This document shows, piece after piece, positions 17,828 to 25,353 of a DNA stretch of 64,000 nucleotides. The stretch is from BS750m-G62 sp046483505 (lineage in GTDB: Bacteria; Planctomycetota; Phycisphaerae; FEN-1346): the NCBI GenBank assembly GCA_046483505.1, contig JAWODB010000123.1:11833-75832 (forward strand). Direction: 5' to 3'. Every line of letters begins with the position of its first letter. The stretch's first letter is position 1. The notes under the pieces were generated by a model that saw only the letters and a program-made list of their open reading frames with translations, did no database searches and was not told the DNA's origin. Made by a program: the position numbers and the translations under genes.

Positions 17828-18802
17828 GTGCGAACCGCCACCGTCCTCCTCGCCATTGCGTGCACCGCCCTGCCGCTCGCCGCCGCCGAACCGCCGGAGT
17901 GGGCCACAAAGGACCTGAAGGCCGGCATCATCGGGACGGACACCTCGCACGTGCCGGCGTTCACGGGCCTCTTCGCCCGGCATCCTGAGTGGCGGGTCAA
18001 GGTCGTCGCGGCGTTCAAAGGCGGCAGCCCGGACGTACCCGCGAGCGCGAACCGCGTCGAGAAGTTCGCGAAGCAACTCCAGGAGCAGTTCGACGTCGAG
18101 ATCGTGCCGAGCATCGCGGCCCTGCTCGAAAAGGTCGACGTCGTCCTGATCGAGAGCGTGGACGGCCGGCCGCACCTGGCGCAGGCCCAACCCGTCTTCG
18201 AGGCCGGCAAACCCTGCTTCATCGACAAGCCGTTCACGGCGAGCCTGGCCGACGCGCGCCAGATCGTCCGCCTCTCGAAGGAAACCGGCACACCGTTCTT
18301 CAGTTGCTCGTGCTCGCGGTTCCAGCCCGAGGTCCAGGCCCTCGCCCAAGACAGTGGCGTCGGCAAGGTGACGAAGGTCCAGGGCTCGGCCCCGTTCAAC
18401 GTGGAGCCGCACCACCCGGACCTCTTCTGGTACGGCATCCACGGGGTCGAGGCCCTGTACACCGTCATGGGGCCGGGGTGCGTCAGCGTGAAGCGCGAGG
18501 CGGGCGAGGAGTTGGACATCACGACCGGCACGTGGAAGGACGGCCGGATCGGCGTCTTCCGCGGCGTCCGTAAGGGCGACTACAAACCTATCATCAAGGT
18601 GTGGGGCACCGAGGGGACCGTCGAGACGAAGGGAGGCTTCTCCTACGGCGGCCTTGTGGAAGCGATGGCCGAGTTCTTCCACACCCGCAAACCGCCCATC
18701 GACCCGGCGGAGACGCTCGAGATCATCGAGTTCATGACGGCGGCGCAGCGCAGCAACGAGCGCGGCGGGGCCGAGGTGCGGCTGGAAGAACTGCGGAAGT
18801 GA
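17828..18802 (+). CDS. Gfo/Idh/MocA family oxidoreductase, secreted
   Basis: 324 residues from the GTG at 17828, chosen because it gives a proper Sec signal peptide (VRTATVLLAIACTALPLAAA). The only longer start lies within the repeats. The ribosome site is weak, so this start is uncertain. The nucleotide fold begins KAGIIGTDTSHV, with a degenerate glycine motif (GTDTSH in place of GxGxxG), and the signature is DKPF in place of EKP. Such divergent members are common in planctomycetes, and the exact sugar substrate is unknown. The C-terminal domain (FWYGIHGVEALYTVMGPGC) keeps a conserved histidine region. Confidence 0.85.
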   Translation: MRTATVLLAIACTALPLAAAEPPEWATKDLKAGIIGTDTSHVPAFTGLFARHPEWRVKVVAAFKGGSPDVPASANRVEKFAKQLQEQFDVEIVPSIAALLEKVDVVLIESVDGRPHLAQAQPVFEAGKPCFIDKPFTASLADARQIVRLSKETGTPFFSCSCSRFQPEVQALAQDSGVGKVTKVQGSAPFNVEPHHPDLFWYGIHGVEALYTVMGPGCVSVKREAGEELDITTGTWKDGRIGVFRGVRKGDYKPIIKVWGTEGTVETKGGFSYGGLVEAMAEFFHTRKPPIDPAETLEIIEFMTAAQRSNERGGAEVRLEELRK

Positions 18803-18861
18803 CCGGCGGCGTCCTCGCGGCCGCGGGGTGTATCTCCTGATGCACCGCGCGCTTCCCGACG

Positions 18862-18890
18862 GCGCCCGGCCCGCAAGCGGGCCGGCGAAC
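18862..18890 (+). repeat. Palindromic repeat family A, copy 2
   Basis: CGGCCCGCAAGCGGGCCG core lying between two convergent genes (oxidoreductase and aroF). Its position fits a bidirectional 3'-end structure, though no T-run follows. Confidence 0.75.
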
Positions 18891-18976
18891 CGCTGACTGC
18901 TGCGCCTGTTCGACGTCAGCGAACCTTCCAAGGGGCGCGCGGCTCGACCTGCAAAGGCGCCTGACATCTTTGTGCG

Positions 18977-19990
18977 CTACAGCGTCCGCCCGACGGCCTC
19001 GGCCACCTTGCGGCACGAGGCGACGAGGCGCCCGAGGGCCTCCGGCGTAATCGACTGGGCCCCGTCCACCAGCGCGGTCTCCGGGTCCGGGTGGACCTCG
19101 ATGAGGAGCCCGTCGGCCCCCACCGCGACGGCGGCCCGGCTGACCGCCTCCACCAGGTCGGCCCGGCCGGTGGCGTGACTCGGGTCGGCGATGACCGGCA
19201 GGTGGGTCATCCCCTTCAGGGCGGGGATGGCGGCGGCCGGGAACGTGGCCCGCGTAGCCCGCTCGAACGTGCGGATGCCCCGCTCGCACAGGATGACCTG
19301 CGTGTTGCCGCTCGCAAGAACGTACTCGGCGGCCAGGAGGAACTCCTCCAGCGTGGCGCTCATCCCGCGCTTCAGCAGCACCGCCCGCTCGCTCTCGCCG
19401 GCGGCGGCCAGGAGCATGAAGTTCTGCATGTTCCGCGTGCCGATCTGGAGCACGTCGGCGTAGCGGGCGACCAGCGGCACATGCTCCGGCGCCATGACCT
19501 CCGTGACGACGGCCAGGCCGGTCGCCTCACGGGCCTCGGCCAGGTACTCCAGGCCCTCTTCGCCCAGGCCCTGGAAGGAATACGGCCCCGTCCGGGGTTT
19601 GAACGCCCCGCCGCGCAGGGCAACGGCACCGGCCTCACGGACGGCCTCGGCGGTCTCGAGCAGCATCGTCCGGTCCTCGACGGCGCACGGCCCGGCGATG
19701 AGGCCAACGGCCGTGCCGCCCACGCTGCCCCGACCCAGCGGGACGACCGTCGGCTCGTGCTTCGTCTCCCGCGAGGCGATCTTGTACGGCACCAGGACGG
19801 GCAGGACCTTCTCGACGGCCGGCGCCACGGCGAGTTGCTCGGGCGCCTTGAACCGCTCGTCGCCGATGCAGGCGACGACCGTCCGCTCGGTGCCCTGGAT
19901 GAGGTGCGGCTCCAGGCCCATGGCCCGGACGCGTTCGGCCACGTGTTCGATCTCTGCGTCGGTTGCATTGGGTTCCATGACCACGATCAT
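18977..19990 (-). CDS. aroF: 3-deoxy-7-phosphoheptulonate (DAHP) synthase
   Basis: 337 residues, equal to the Thermotoga/Bacillus-type enzyme length. It joins phosphoenolpyruvate and erythrose 4-phosphate in the first step of aromatic amino acid synthesis. Residues 1-70 form the ferredoxin-like regulatory domain typical of feedback-inhibited members. The TIM barrel follows with GPCAVED (100-106), GGAFKPRTGPYSFQG, and late catalytic segments IADPSHATGR and DGLLIEVHPDP. The ATG at 19990 follows AGGAGGAGG. Upstream lies a full leader-peptide attenuator, so expression should rise when aromatic aminoacyl-tRNA is scarce. It is a single gene, not part of a visible trp or aro operon. Confidence 0.95.
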   Translation of the reverse strand: MIVVMEPNATDAEIEHVAERVRAMGLEPHLIQGTERTVVACIGDERFKAPEQLAVAPAVEKVLPVLVPYKIASRETKHEPTVVPLGRGSVGGTAVGLIAGPCAVEDRTMLLETAEAVREAGAVALRGGAFKPRTGPYSFQGLGEEGLEYLAEAREATGLAVVTEVMAPEHVPLVARYADVLQIGTRNMQNFMLLAAAGESERAVLLKRGMSATLEEFLLAAEYVLASGNTQVILCERGIRTFERATRATFPAAAIPALKGMTHLPVIADPSHATGRADLVEAVSRAAVAVGADGLLIEVHPDPETALVDGAQSITPEALGRLVASCRKVAEAVGRTL

Positions 19991-20036
19991 GTGCCTCCTC
20001 CTGTTCGCTCGAGGCCGCCAGGTCCGGTGTGCCAAC

Positions 20037-20071
20037 GAAAAAGGCTCCGGACCGCGGGGGCCCGGAGCCTT
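20037..20071 (-). terminator. Intrinsic terminator of the aroF attenuator
   Basis: On the minus strand AAGGCTCCGG (20071-20062) pairs with CCGGAGCCTT (20050-20041), a 10-bp stem with an 11-nt loop, followed directly by U residues (CCTTTTTCG). It stands between the leader peptide stop codon and the aroF ribosome site, where termination would block aroF transcription. Confidence 0.9.
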
Positions 20072-20113
20072 GACCGTTCGACGCGCGGATGCGCTAAGGC
20101 AAGGCGCGGGCCC
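20058..20113 (-). promoter_or_regulatory. Antiterminator pairing of the aroF attenuator
   Basis: The segment GGGCCCGCGCCTT (20113-20101), overlapping the last leader codons, can pair with AAGGCTCCGGGCCC (20071-20058), the 5' arm of the terminator. This gives 12 pairs with one small internal loop. Forming it would dissolve the terminator. A ribosome at the leader stop codon (20094-20096) would cover the first segment and favour termination. Confidence 0.8.
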
Positions 20114-20210
20114 TGTGCCCGAAGCCGACATAAAACCAGAACCACCCCGCCGCCGGCGCGTGCCGGGCGGTTGCGTTGCATCGCGGGATGATTCGGGTCG
20201 TGCACGTCAT
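20094..20210 (-). CDS. aroF leader peptide, aromatic-rich (38 residues)
   Basis: A 38-codon open frame starts about 28 nt after the predicted transcript start, with AGGCAGGCGAAAGG upstream. Residues 22-31 read GWFWFYVGFG: two Trp, three Phe and one Tyr in nine codons, a density not expected by chance in a GC-rich leader. The stop codon lies between the antiterminator segment and the terminator. By analogy with trp and phe leaders, ribosome stalling at residues 23-30 when charged Trp, Phe or Tyr tRNA is low would leave the antiterminator free and permit aroF transcription. The peptide itself is presumably non-functional. Confidence 0.88.
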   Translation of the reverse strand: MTCTTRIIPRCNATARHAPAAGWFWFYVGFGHRARALP

Positions 20211-20244
20211 GGCGTCTCGGCCTTTCGCCTGCCTGACATCAACA

Positions 20245-20272
20245 AGTATACGGACGGCGGGGCCTGTGTCAA
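20245..20272 (-). promoter_or_regulatory. Sigma-70-type promoter of aroF leader
   Basis: On the minus strand TTGACA (20272-20267), a 16-nt spacer and TATACT (20250-20245). The -35 is perfect and the -10 matches five of six bases. Transcription should begin near 20238, just ahead of the leader peptide. Confidence 0.85.
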
Positions 20273-20403
20273 GCGCCGCGGGCCGAAAACCGGCCTGCGG
20301 CCCCGGCACGGCCTTTTCGGACCCTCTTTGACGAAACTCTTGCCCGCGGCCGCCGTGCGGCGTATCGTAACAGGGGGCCAGAAACCGCGAGCGACGCTTC
20401 CGT

Positions 20404-21198
20404 ATGCCGACCCACGACCGACCGCGCGTGCTCGTCGTCGAGGACGAGCCCGACATGAACAACCTGCTCGCCGACGTGCTGCGGGCGTTCGACTTCGAGC
20501 CCGTGCAGGCGGCCGACGGCCGGGAGGCCCTTCAGTGCGTCGAGCAGCAGCCCCCCGACGCCGTCATCCTCGATCTCATGCTCCCCGTCATCGGCGGATA
20601 CGAGGTCTGCCGGCGTCTGAAGACGTCGCGCGCCACCTGCCGCATCCCGGTCCTCATCCTGACCGCCCTGGACCGGGAACCCAAGCGCCGGACCGCCTAC
20701 CGGACCGGCGCGGACGAGTATCTGACGAAGCCGTTCGCGCCCGACGCCCTCATCCAGCGCCTGCAGGCTTGCCTGGAGGAGGCCCGCCGGGCGACCGACG
20801 CCCAGGCCGGACAGGTGCGGCTGACCGTGGAACCGTCCGGTGCCCTGGACGACCTGAAGGGGCCGAACGCGCTGGCCCGCGCGCTGTACGAACGGACGGA
20901 CCTGGCGTCCGAAACCATCGAGACGCTCCGCGAGCACCTGTTGGACCTCGTCGAAGACGCCGGCGACCTGGCGTGCGAATGCGGCGGCTCGCGGCTGGTC
21001 CGGATCACCATGACGGTGGAGGCGAACCGGTTGCGGGTGACGGTCGATCCGCTGGCGCCGGCGGCGGAGAGGTTCCTGAACGAGCATCTCGGGCCCGACG
21101 CCGCCGCCGCGACGGCCCTGGTCGACGCGGGCGCCGTGGACCGCGTCCGGCGCGAGGGCGGGAGCGTCGTGATGGAGAAGGCGCTGGGGGACGGGTGA
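20404..21198 (+). CDS. Response regulator with unclassified output domain
   Basis: 264 residues. Residues 8-125 form a receiver domain: acidic pocket EDEP (13-16), phosphoacceptor Asp57 in VILDLMLP, Thr87 in LILTALD and Lys109 in YLTKPF. The remaining 140 residues match no DNA-binding domain I recognise. The segment RTDLASETIETLREHLLDL followed by a beta-rich half (VRITMTVEANRLRVTVDP) resembles the small ATPase-like fold of anti-sigma or kinase modules, but this is weak. It lies beside two sensor kinases on the opposite strand and may be their partner. The start codon has no strong ribosome site. Confidence 0.85.
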   Translation: MPTHDRPRVLVVEDEPDMNNLLADVLRAFDFEPVQAADGREALQCVEQQPPDAVILDLMLPVIGGYEVCRRLKTSRATCRIPVLILTALDREPKRRTAYRTGADEYLTKPFAPDALIQRLQACLEEARRATDAQAGQVRLTVEPSGALDDLKGPNALARALYERTDLASETIETLREHLLDLVEDAGDLACECGGSRLVRITMTVEANRLRVTVDPLAPAAERFLNEHLGPDAAAATALVDAGAVDRVRREGGSVVMEKALGDG

Positions 21199-21222
21199 GG
21201 GGCCGGGGGGCGCTTCCAAGGG

Positions 21223-21340
21223 GCGCGGCCCGCAAGCGGGCCGGCGACCATGGGCGCTGACGGGCGCGGCGAGCCGCGCCCGAACCTATCAGAGACCAAC
21301 ACGTGCAGTCCGCGCGGCGGCCCAGGAGAGCCGCCGCGCG
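21223..21340. repeat. Family A copy 3 and family D palindrome between convergent genes
   Basis: The CGGCCCGCAAGCGGGCCG core (21223-21247) and CGCGCGGCGG.../...CCGCCGCGCG (21311-21340) occupy the gap between the response regulator and the opposing kinase gene. Confidence 0.75.
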
Positions 21341-21359
21341 ACATCCATGTCCGAGCGAC

Positions 21360-22847
21360 TCACCGCCCGTCGGGCACTTCCTGCGGCGGGCTGAACTCCG
21401 AGGGAACCGTGAAGTAGAACCGCGCCCCCCGGCCCAGCGTCGATTCGTAGTTGATGCTGCCGCCCCACGACTCCACCAGCCGCTGCGCCGTGGACAGGCC
21501 GAGCCCCATCCCCGCGACGTTGCCGGTGAACTCCTCCTCCAGTTGCGAGAAGGCCGAGAAGATCTGCTCCCTCTGGGCGGCGGACACGCCGGGACCGTTG
21601 TCGCGGACCGAGACCTGGAGCCAGCGGTTCTCGACCTCCCGCACGTCCACGCCCACCTCGGCGGGCGTCTTGTCGGCGAACTTGACGGCGTTGTCGAGCA
21701 GGTTGTCGACGACGATGGCCAGGAGTTCCTCCGGCGCCCGGGCGCGGGGCAGGTCGGCCGGCAGGTCCGTCGACCACGCCACCTCGCGGTCCGGATACCG
21801 TTCCCTGATGCGGTCGCGGATGCGGCCGACGAGGTCGCCGAGCGTCACGAGTTGACCGGCCCGCTCCAGTTCGGTGGCCGTCAGCCCCGCGTACGAGAGG
21901 ACCTTCTCCACGAGGTCCGAGAGTTCCTTGATCTTCGCGAGCGAGATCCGCACCGACTCGGCCACGGCGTCCGGCACGTCGCCGTACTTGCCCCGGTCGA
22001 TGAGGCTGAGGTACCCGCTGGCCACGGTGATGGGCGTCTTGAGTTTGTGGCTGACGAGCGACAGGAAATCGCGTTTCAGTTTCTCCTTTCGGCGCATCTC
22101 GCTGATGTCGCGGAAGACGAGTGCCGCGTTGTGCAGCCGCCCGCCCGGCCCGACGATGCGGGTGTACCGGCCGGCCAGGTACCGCGGCGGCCGGCGGTCT
22201 TCCTGCGCCAGTTCCACCGTCACGGCCTCCGCGGTCGACTGGCGGAGGGCGTCGAGCGACGGTTCGACCGTAAACCCGTCGAGCACCTCGGCCAGGTTCC
22301 GGCCGGTGAGGTCCTCGTCGGTCCGTTCGAGCAGGTCCGCGGCCCGGCGGCTGACGGTCTCCACGCGCCACTGCCCGTCGGTGATGACGATGCCGTGCGA
22401 GAGGTCCTGGATGACGGCGTGGAACTTCTCGCGCTCCGCCAGCATCGACCGGTAGTACTTGACCTGGAGCAGGCTCTTGACGCGGGCCAGCAGTTCGGCC
22501 CGGTCGAACGGCTTGGAGATGAAGTCGTCGGCGCCGGCCTCCAGGCCGCGGATCCGGTCCTCGGTCTCCTTCAGGGCGGTGACCATGATGACGGGAATGA
22601 CGGCGGTGGCCTCGTCGGCGCGGAGGCGGCGGCAGACCTCGAAGCCGTCGACCTTCGGCATCATGATGTCGAGGAGCACCAGATCGGGTTGCTCGGCGTC
22701 GACCTGCGCGAGCGCCTGCTCGCCGTCGTAGGCGGCCACGGTCTCGTACCCGGCCGCCTGGAGGTTCCGCTCCAGGAGTTTGACGTTGGCGGCGTAGTCG
22801 TCGACGACGAGGATCTTGCCGCCCACCTGCTCGGCTTCATCGGTCAT
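21360..22847 (-). CDS. Hybrid sensor kinase: receiver-PAS-HisKA-HATPase
   Basis: 495 residues, no transmembrane segment, so cytoplasmic. Residues 11-125 are a receiver with Asp60 in LVLLDIMMP and Lys112 in SKPF. A PAS-like sensor region spans about 140-250. The dimerisation box SLVSHKLKTPIT carries His267. The ATP-binding domain holds NLLDNAVKFADK (N box), DNGPGVS (G1) and GMGLGLSTA (G2). A receiver placed ahead of the kinase means it is probably controlled by phosphotransfer from another kinase. Its ATG lies inside the end of the upstream kinase gene (11-nt overlap), so the two are translationally coupled and probably form a phosphorelay. Confidence 0.92.
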   Translation of the reverse strand: MTDEAEQVGGKILVVDDYAANVKLLERNLQAAGYETVAAYDGEQALAQVDAEQPDLVLLDIMMPKVDGFEVCRRLRADEATAVIPVIMVTALKETEDRIRGLEAGADDFISKPFDRAELLARVKSLLQVKYYRSMLAEREKFHAVIQDLSHGIVITDGQWRVETVSRRAADLLERTDEDLTGRNLAEVLDGFTVEPSLDALRQSTAEAVTVELAQEDRRPPRYLAGRYTRIVGPGGRLHNAALVFRDISEMRRKEKLKRDFLSLVSHKLKTPITVASGYLSLIDRGKYGDVPDAVAESVRISLAKIKELSDLVEKVLSYAGLTATELERAGQLVTLGDLVGRIRDRIRERYPDREVAWSTDLPADLPRARAPEELLAIVVDNLLDNAVKFADKTPAEVGVDVREVENRWLQVSVRDNGPGVSAAQREQIFSAFSQLEEEFTGNVAGMGLGLSTAQRLVESWGGSINYESTLGRGARFYFTVPSEFSPPQEVPDGR

Positions 22848-24471
22848 TGTGGTCCCCGTTGGGTTCGGTATCGAGAATGACGCCGGGCCGGGGCGGCGCC
22901 TCGCCGCGGCGGACCGCCTCGAGTTCGGCCTCCGTCACGAGGTCCCTGAGGAGGGTGACGGTGACGGTGGTGCCGCGGCCGAGTTCGCTTCCGACCTCGA
23001 TCTGGCCGCCGTGCAGTTCCACCAGCCGCCGCGTCAGCGCCAGGCCCAGGCCGGTGCCCTCGTGCTTGCGGGTAAGGGAGGAATCCACCTGCGTAAACTC
23101 CTCGAACAGGCTGGGCAGGTCTTCCGGGGCGATGCCGGACCCCGTGTCGGTCACCTGGAGGCGGACGACCTCCTTCTCGAGGACGGCCCGGACCGCCACC
23201 TGCCCGCCGCCCTCCGTGAACTTGATGGCGTTCGAAAGCAGATTGTAGAGGACCTGCTTCAGTTTCATGGCGTCAGCGGTCAGTTCGAGCGGCCGGGGCG
23301 AGACCTCGGCCATCACCTCCACGCCCCGCCGCCGCGCCAGGCCGCGCGCCACGCGCAGCGTCTCGTCGACCAGGGCGGCCAGGTCCACCGGCGCCAGCGC
23401 CAGGTCCATGGCGCCGGACTCCAGTTTGGTGAAGTCGAGGATGTCGTTGATCATCTGGAGCAGTTGGTGCCCGGCCCGATGGATGTCGTCGGCGAACTCG
23501 CGCTGCTCGTCGGTCGTCTCGCCGGCCAGGCCGTCGCGGATGGCCTCGGCGAAGCCCATGATGGCGTTGAGCGGCGTGCGGAGTTCGTGGCTCATGTTGG
23601 CCAGGAACTGCGACTTCAGGCGGCTGGTGCGGCGGAGTTCGGCGTTGGCCTGGCGGAGTTCGGCCGTCTGTTCGGCCACCTTCTCCTCCAGGCGGTCGGT
23701 GTACTCGCGCAGTTGCTGCTGGAGGCGGCGGCTCGTGGTGATGTCGCGGCAGATGATGGTGTAGCCGATGGGGTCGCCGCCCGGCCCGGTGCGGCGCGTG
23801 GTGACGGTGCGGACGGGAAACCGCGTGCCGTCCTGTCGGAGGCGGGTGCCCTCGCCCTCGTGGCGGCCGTGCATCCGCACCTCGCGCTCCACCAGGAGGG
23901 GCACGTCGCGCGCCAGGTCCTCGGGCGGCAGGAGCCGGGACACCGTCCGGCCCAGGATCTCGTCCGGCTCGTACCCGAACATGCGCCGCGCCCCCTCGTT
24001 GAACGTCAGGATGCGCCACGTGGTATCGGTGGCGATGATGGCGTACTCGGTGGCGGAGTTCAAGACCGAATCGAGGAACTCGGTGGTCTCGGAGAGTTCG
24101 GCCGTCCGCTCGGCCACCCGCCGCTCGAGTTCCTCGTACATCTGGCGGAGGTGGTCGGCCATGTCGCGGAACGCGTCGGCGAGTTCGCCGACCTCGTCGC
24201 GGCTCCGGACGTCGATCTCGGCCTCGAGGTTCCCCCGGCCCAGTTCCTCGGCCGCCGAGGCGAGGGCGTGCAGCGGCCGGGCCAACTGGTGTCGAATGAA
24301 GATGCCCACCAGGACGAGCAGCACGGTGGCCAGGCCGCCCGCCGTCGCCGCGAACGCCCGCTCCCACGCCGTCTCGGCCGCCCGGTACAGCCAGACCGTC
24401 AGCGCCGCCACGACCAGCGCGCACGCCACGACGTAGAGGAGGAGTTTCGTGGTCAGTCGGAGGCGTCGCAT
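22837..24471 (-). CDS. Membrane sensor histidine kinase: HAMP-PAS-HisKA-HATPase
   Basis: 544 residues. Two membrane helices (about 9-29 and 42-60) with only a short loop, so there is almost no periplasmic sensor. Then HAMP (61-115), a coiled segment, PAS (about 130-245, with FNEGARRMFGYEPDEILGRT), a second coiled coil and HisKA with SQFLANMSHELRTPLN (His295). The kinase domain has NLLSNAIKFTEGG, DTGSGIAPEDLP and GTGLGLALTRRLVELHGG. The ATG at 24471 is used; a GTG nine bases upstream is possible. The stop overlaps the start of the hybrid kinase that follows. Confidence 0.92.
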   Translation of the reverse strand: MRRLRLTTKLLLYVVACALVVAALTVWLYRAAETAWERAFAATAGGLATVLLVLVGIFIRHQLARPLHALASAAEELGRGNLEAEIDVRSRDEVGELADAFRDMADHLRQMYEELERRVAERTAELSETTEFLDSVLNSATEYAIIATDTTWRILTFNEGARRMFGYEPDEILGRTVSRLLPPEDLARDVPLLVEREVRMHGRHEGEGTRLRQDGTRFPVRTVTTRRTGPGGDPIGYTIICRDITTSRRLQQQLREYTDRLEEKVAEQTAELRQANAELRRTSRLKSQFLANMSHELRTPLNAIMGFAEAIRDGLAGETTDEQREFADDIHRAGHQLLQMINDILDFTKLESGAMDLALAPVDLAALVDETLRVARGLARRRGVEVMAEVSPRPLELTADAMKLKQVLYNLLSNAIKFTEGGGQVAVRAVLEKEVVRLQVTDTGSGIAPEDLPSLFEEFTQVDSSLTRKHEGTGLGLALTRRLVELHGGQIEVGSELGRGTTVTVTLLRDLVTEAELEAVRRGEAPPRPGVILDTEPNGDHNDR

Positions 24472-24495
24472 GATGATCACGTCCCAACGGCAACA

Positions 24496-24526
24496 GCGCG
24501 CGGCCCGCGAGCGGGCCGGCGAACAC
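24496..24526 (+). repeat. Palindromic repeat family A, copy 4
   Basis: CGGCCCGCGAGCGGGCCG core with flanking AACGGCAAC and GCGAACACAGGCGTC shared with copy 1. It lies just 5' of the sensor kinase start. Confidence 0.75.
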
Positions 24527-24572
24527 AGGCGTCCTCCCCCGATCGGGACACGGCCGACGCCCGAGGCCGGCT

Positions 24573-25064
24573 CTACGCGCCGCCCTCGCGGTCGGCGAGG
24601 CGCCGGCGGATGTACTGCTCGAACGTCGGCAGGCCGGCGTCCGTCCACCGCCGCTCGATCCGCGTCTTGATGTGGGCGTTGGCCCGGATGATGGCGTCGA
24701 CGGCGTCGCGTTCGACGGGGGCGGCGGCCTCGGTCAGCATCTCGTCGTGCGAGTCGACCGTGAGGACCCAGTCGCCCGTCTCCGGCACGCGGTCGAGGCC
24801 GAGTTTCATGTGCGGGTACCGCGGGTTCCCGAGGCGGAGGCGAAGGTGCGTGCAGGCATCCGGCGGCGCCTCGCGCGGCGTGCGCTCGAAGGCGTCACCG
24901 GCGGCGAGGTCGGCCAGCGTCTTCCCTTCCGGCCACGCGAGCCGCTCGCGCACGCGGGGCGGCGGCTCCCGGTCGCCGTAGGCCTCCTCCAGGTAGATGC
25001 GGACCGCTTCCTCGACGGTTTCGCGGTCGATGTCGTTCAGGTCCGGCAACGTCTCGTCCTTCAC
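24573..25064 (-). CDS. Conserved-looking protein of unknown function
   Basis: 163 residues from a GTG at 25064. Reading further upstream would run through a family A palindrome, which argues against a longer start; no strong ribosome site is visible. The protein is soluble and acidic, with N-terminal helices (DRETVEEAVRIYLEEAYGD) and a central HLRLRLGNPRYPHMKLGL segment with well-placed histidines. It ends in an RRWTDAGLPTFEQYIRRRL tail. I do not recognise a family. Codon usage and composition resemble the neighbours, so I believe it is real. It lies upstream of the sensor kinase, same strand, 101 bases away. Confidence 0.6.
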   Translation of the reverse strand: MKDETLPDLNDIDRETVEEAVRIYLEEAYGDREPPPRVRERLAWPEGKTLADLAAGDAFERTPREAPPDACTHLRLRLGNPRYPHMKLGLDRVPETGDWVLTVDSHDEMLTEAAAPVERDAVDAIIRANAHIKTRIERRWTDAGLPTFEQYIRRRLADREGGA

Positions 25065-25105
25065 ATGCGTGCCGACCGAGGCGAAGGCTATAGCCCTCGC
25101 CCAAG

Positions 25106-25136
25106 GCGCGCGGCCCGCAAGCGGGCCGGCGAACAC
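25106..25136 (+). repeat. Palindromic repeat family A, copy 5
   Basis: CGGCCCGCAAGCGGGCCG core followed by GCGAACACAGGC. It lies 5' of the unknown gene at 24573-25064. The rest of the gap to 25353 holds only a GC palindrome and a possible 28-codon frame. Confidence 0.75.
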
Positions 25137-25247
25137 AGGCACCCGTGCCCCCGCTCCACCCACCCGACGCGCGGGGCGCGTCTTGCCCCGCCGCGTTCCA
25201 GACCGCACGCTTGCACGACCAGAGAGGCCGGTCGTGGCACAACCCGC

Positions 25248-25334
25248 TCAAAGAACATCCTGAAACCGGTGCAGCACGGCCAGCGCTGTCAGGAACACCA
25301 CCCACACCGCGTAAGCAACGGCGGCGAGGACCAT
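25248..25334 (-). CDS. Possible 28-residue single-helix membrane peptide
   Basis: An ATG at 25334 opens a frame of 28 codons that is almost entirely one hydrophobic helix (VLAAVAYAVWVVFLTALAVL) with a short polar end. It begins 19 bases after the stop of the permease gene. There is no clear ribosome site, so this is a weak call, made because the composition is that of a genuine membrane helix and not of the surrounding GC noise. Confidence 0.3.
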   Translation of the reverse strand: MVLAAVAYAVWVVFLTALAVLHRFQDVL

Positions 25335-25353
25335 CGGCCAGCGGCGACGGCCG

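Noticed and set aside
19987..20205. 72-codon minus-strand frame overlapping the aroF leader
   Set aside because: A different frame from the aromatic leader; it reads through the terminator hairpin and overlaps the aroF start, so it cannot be the regulatory peptide.
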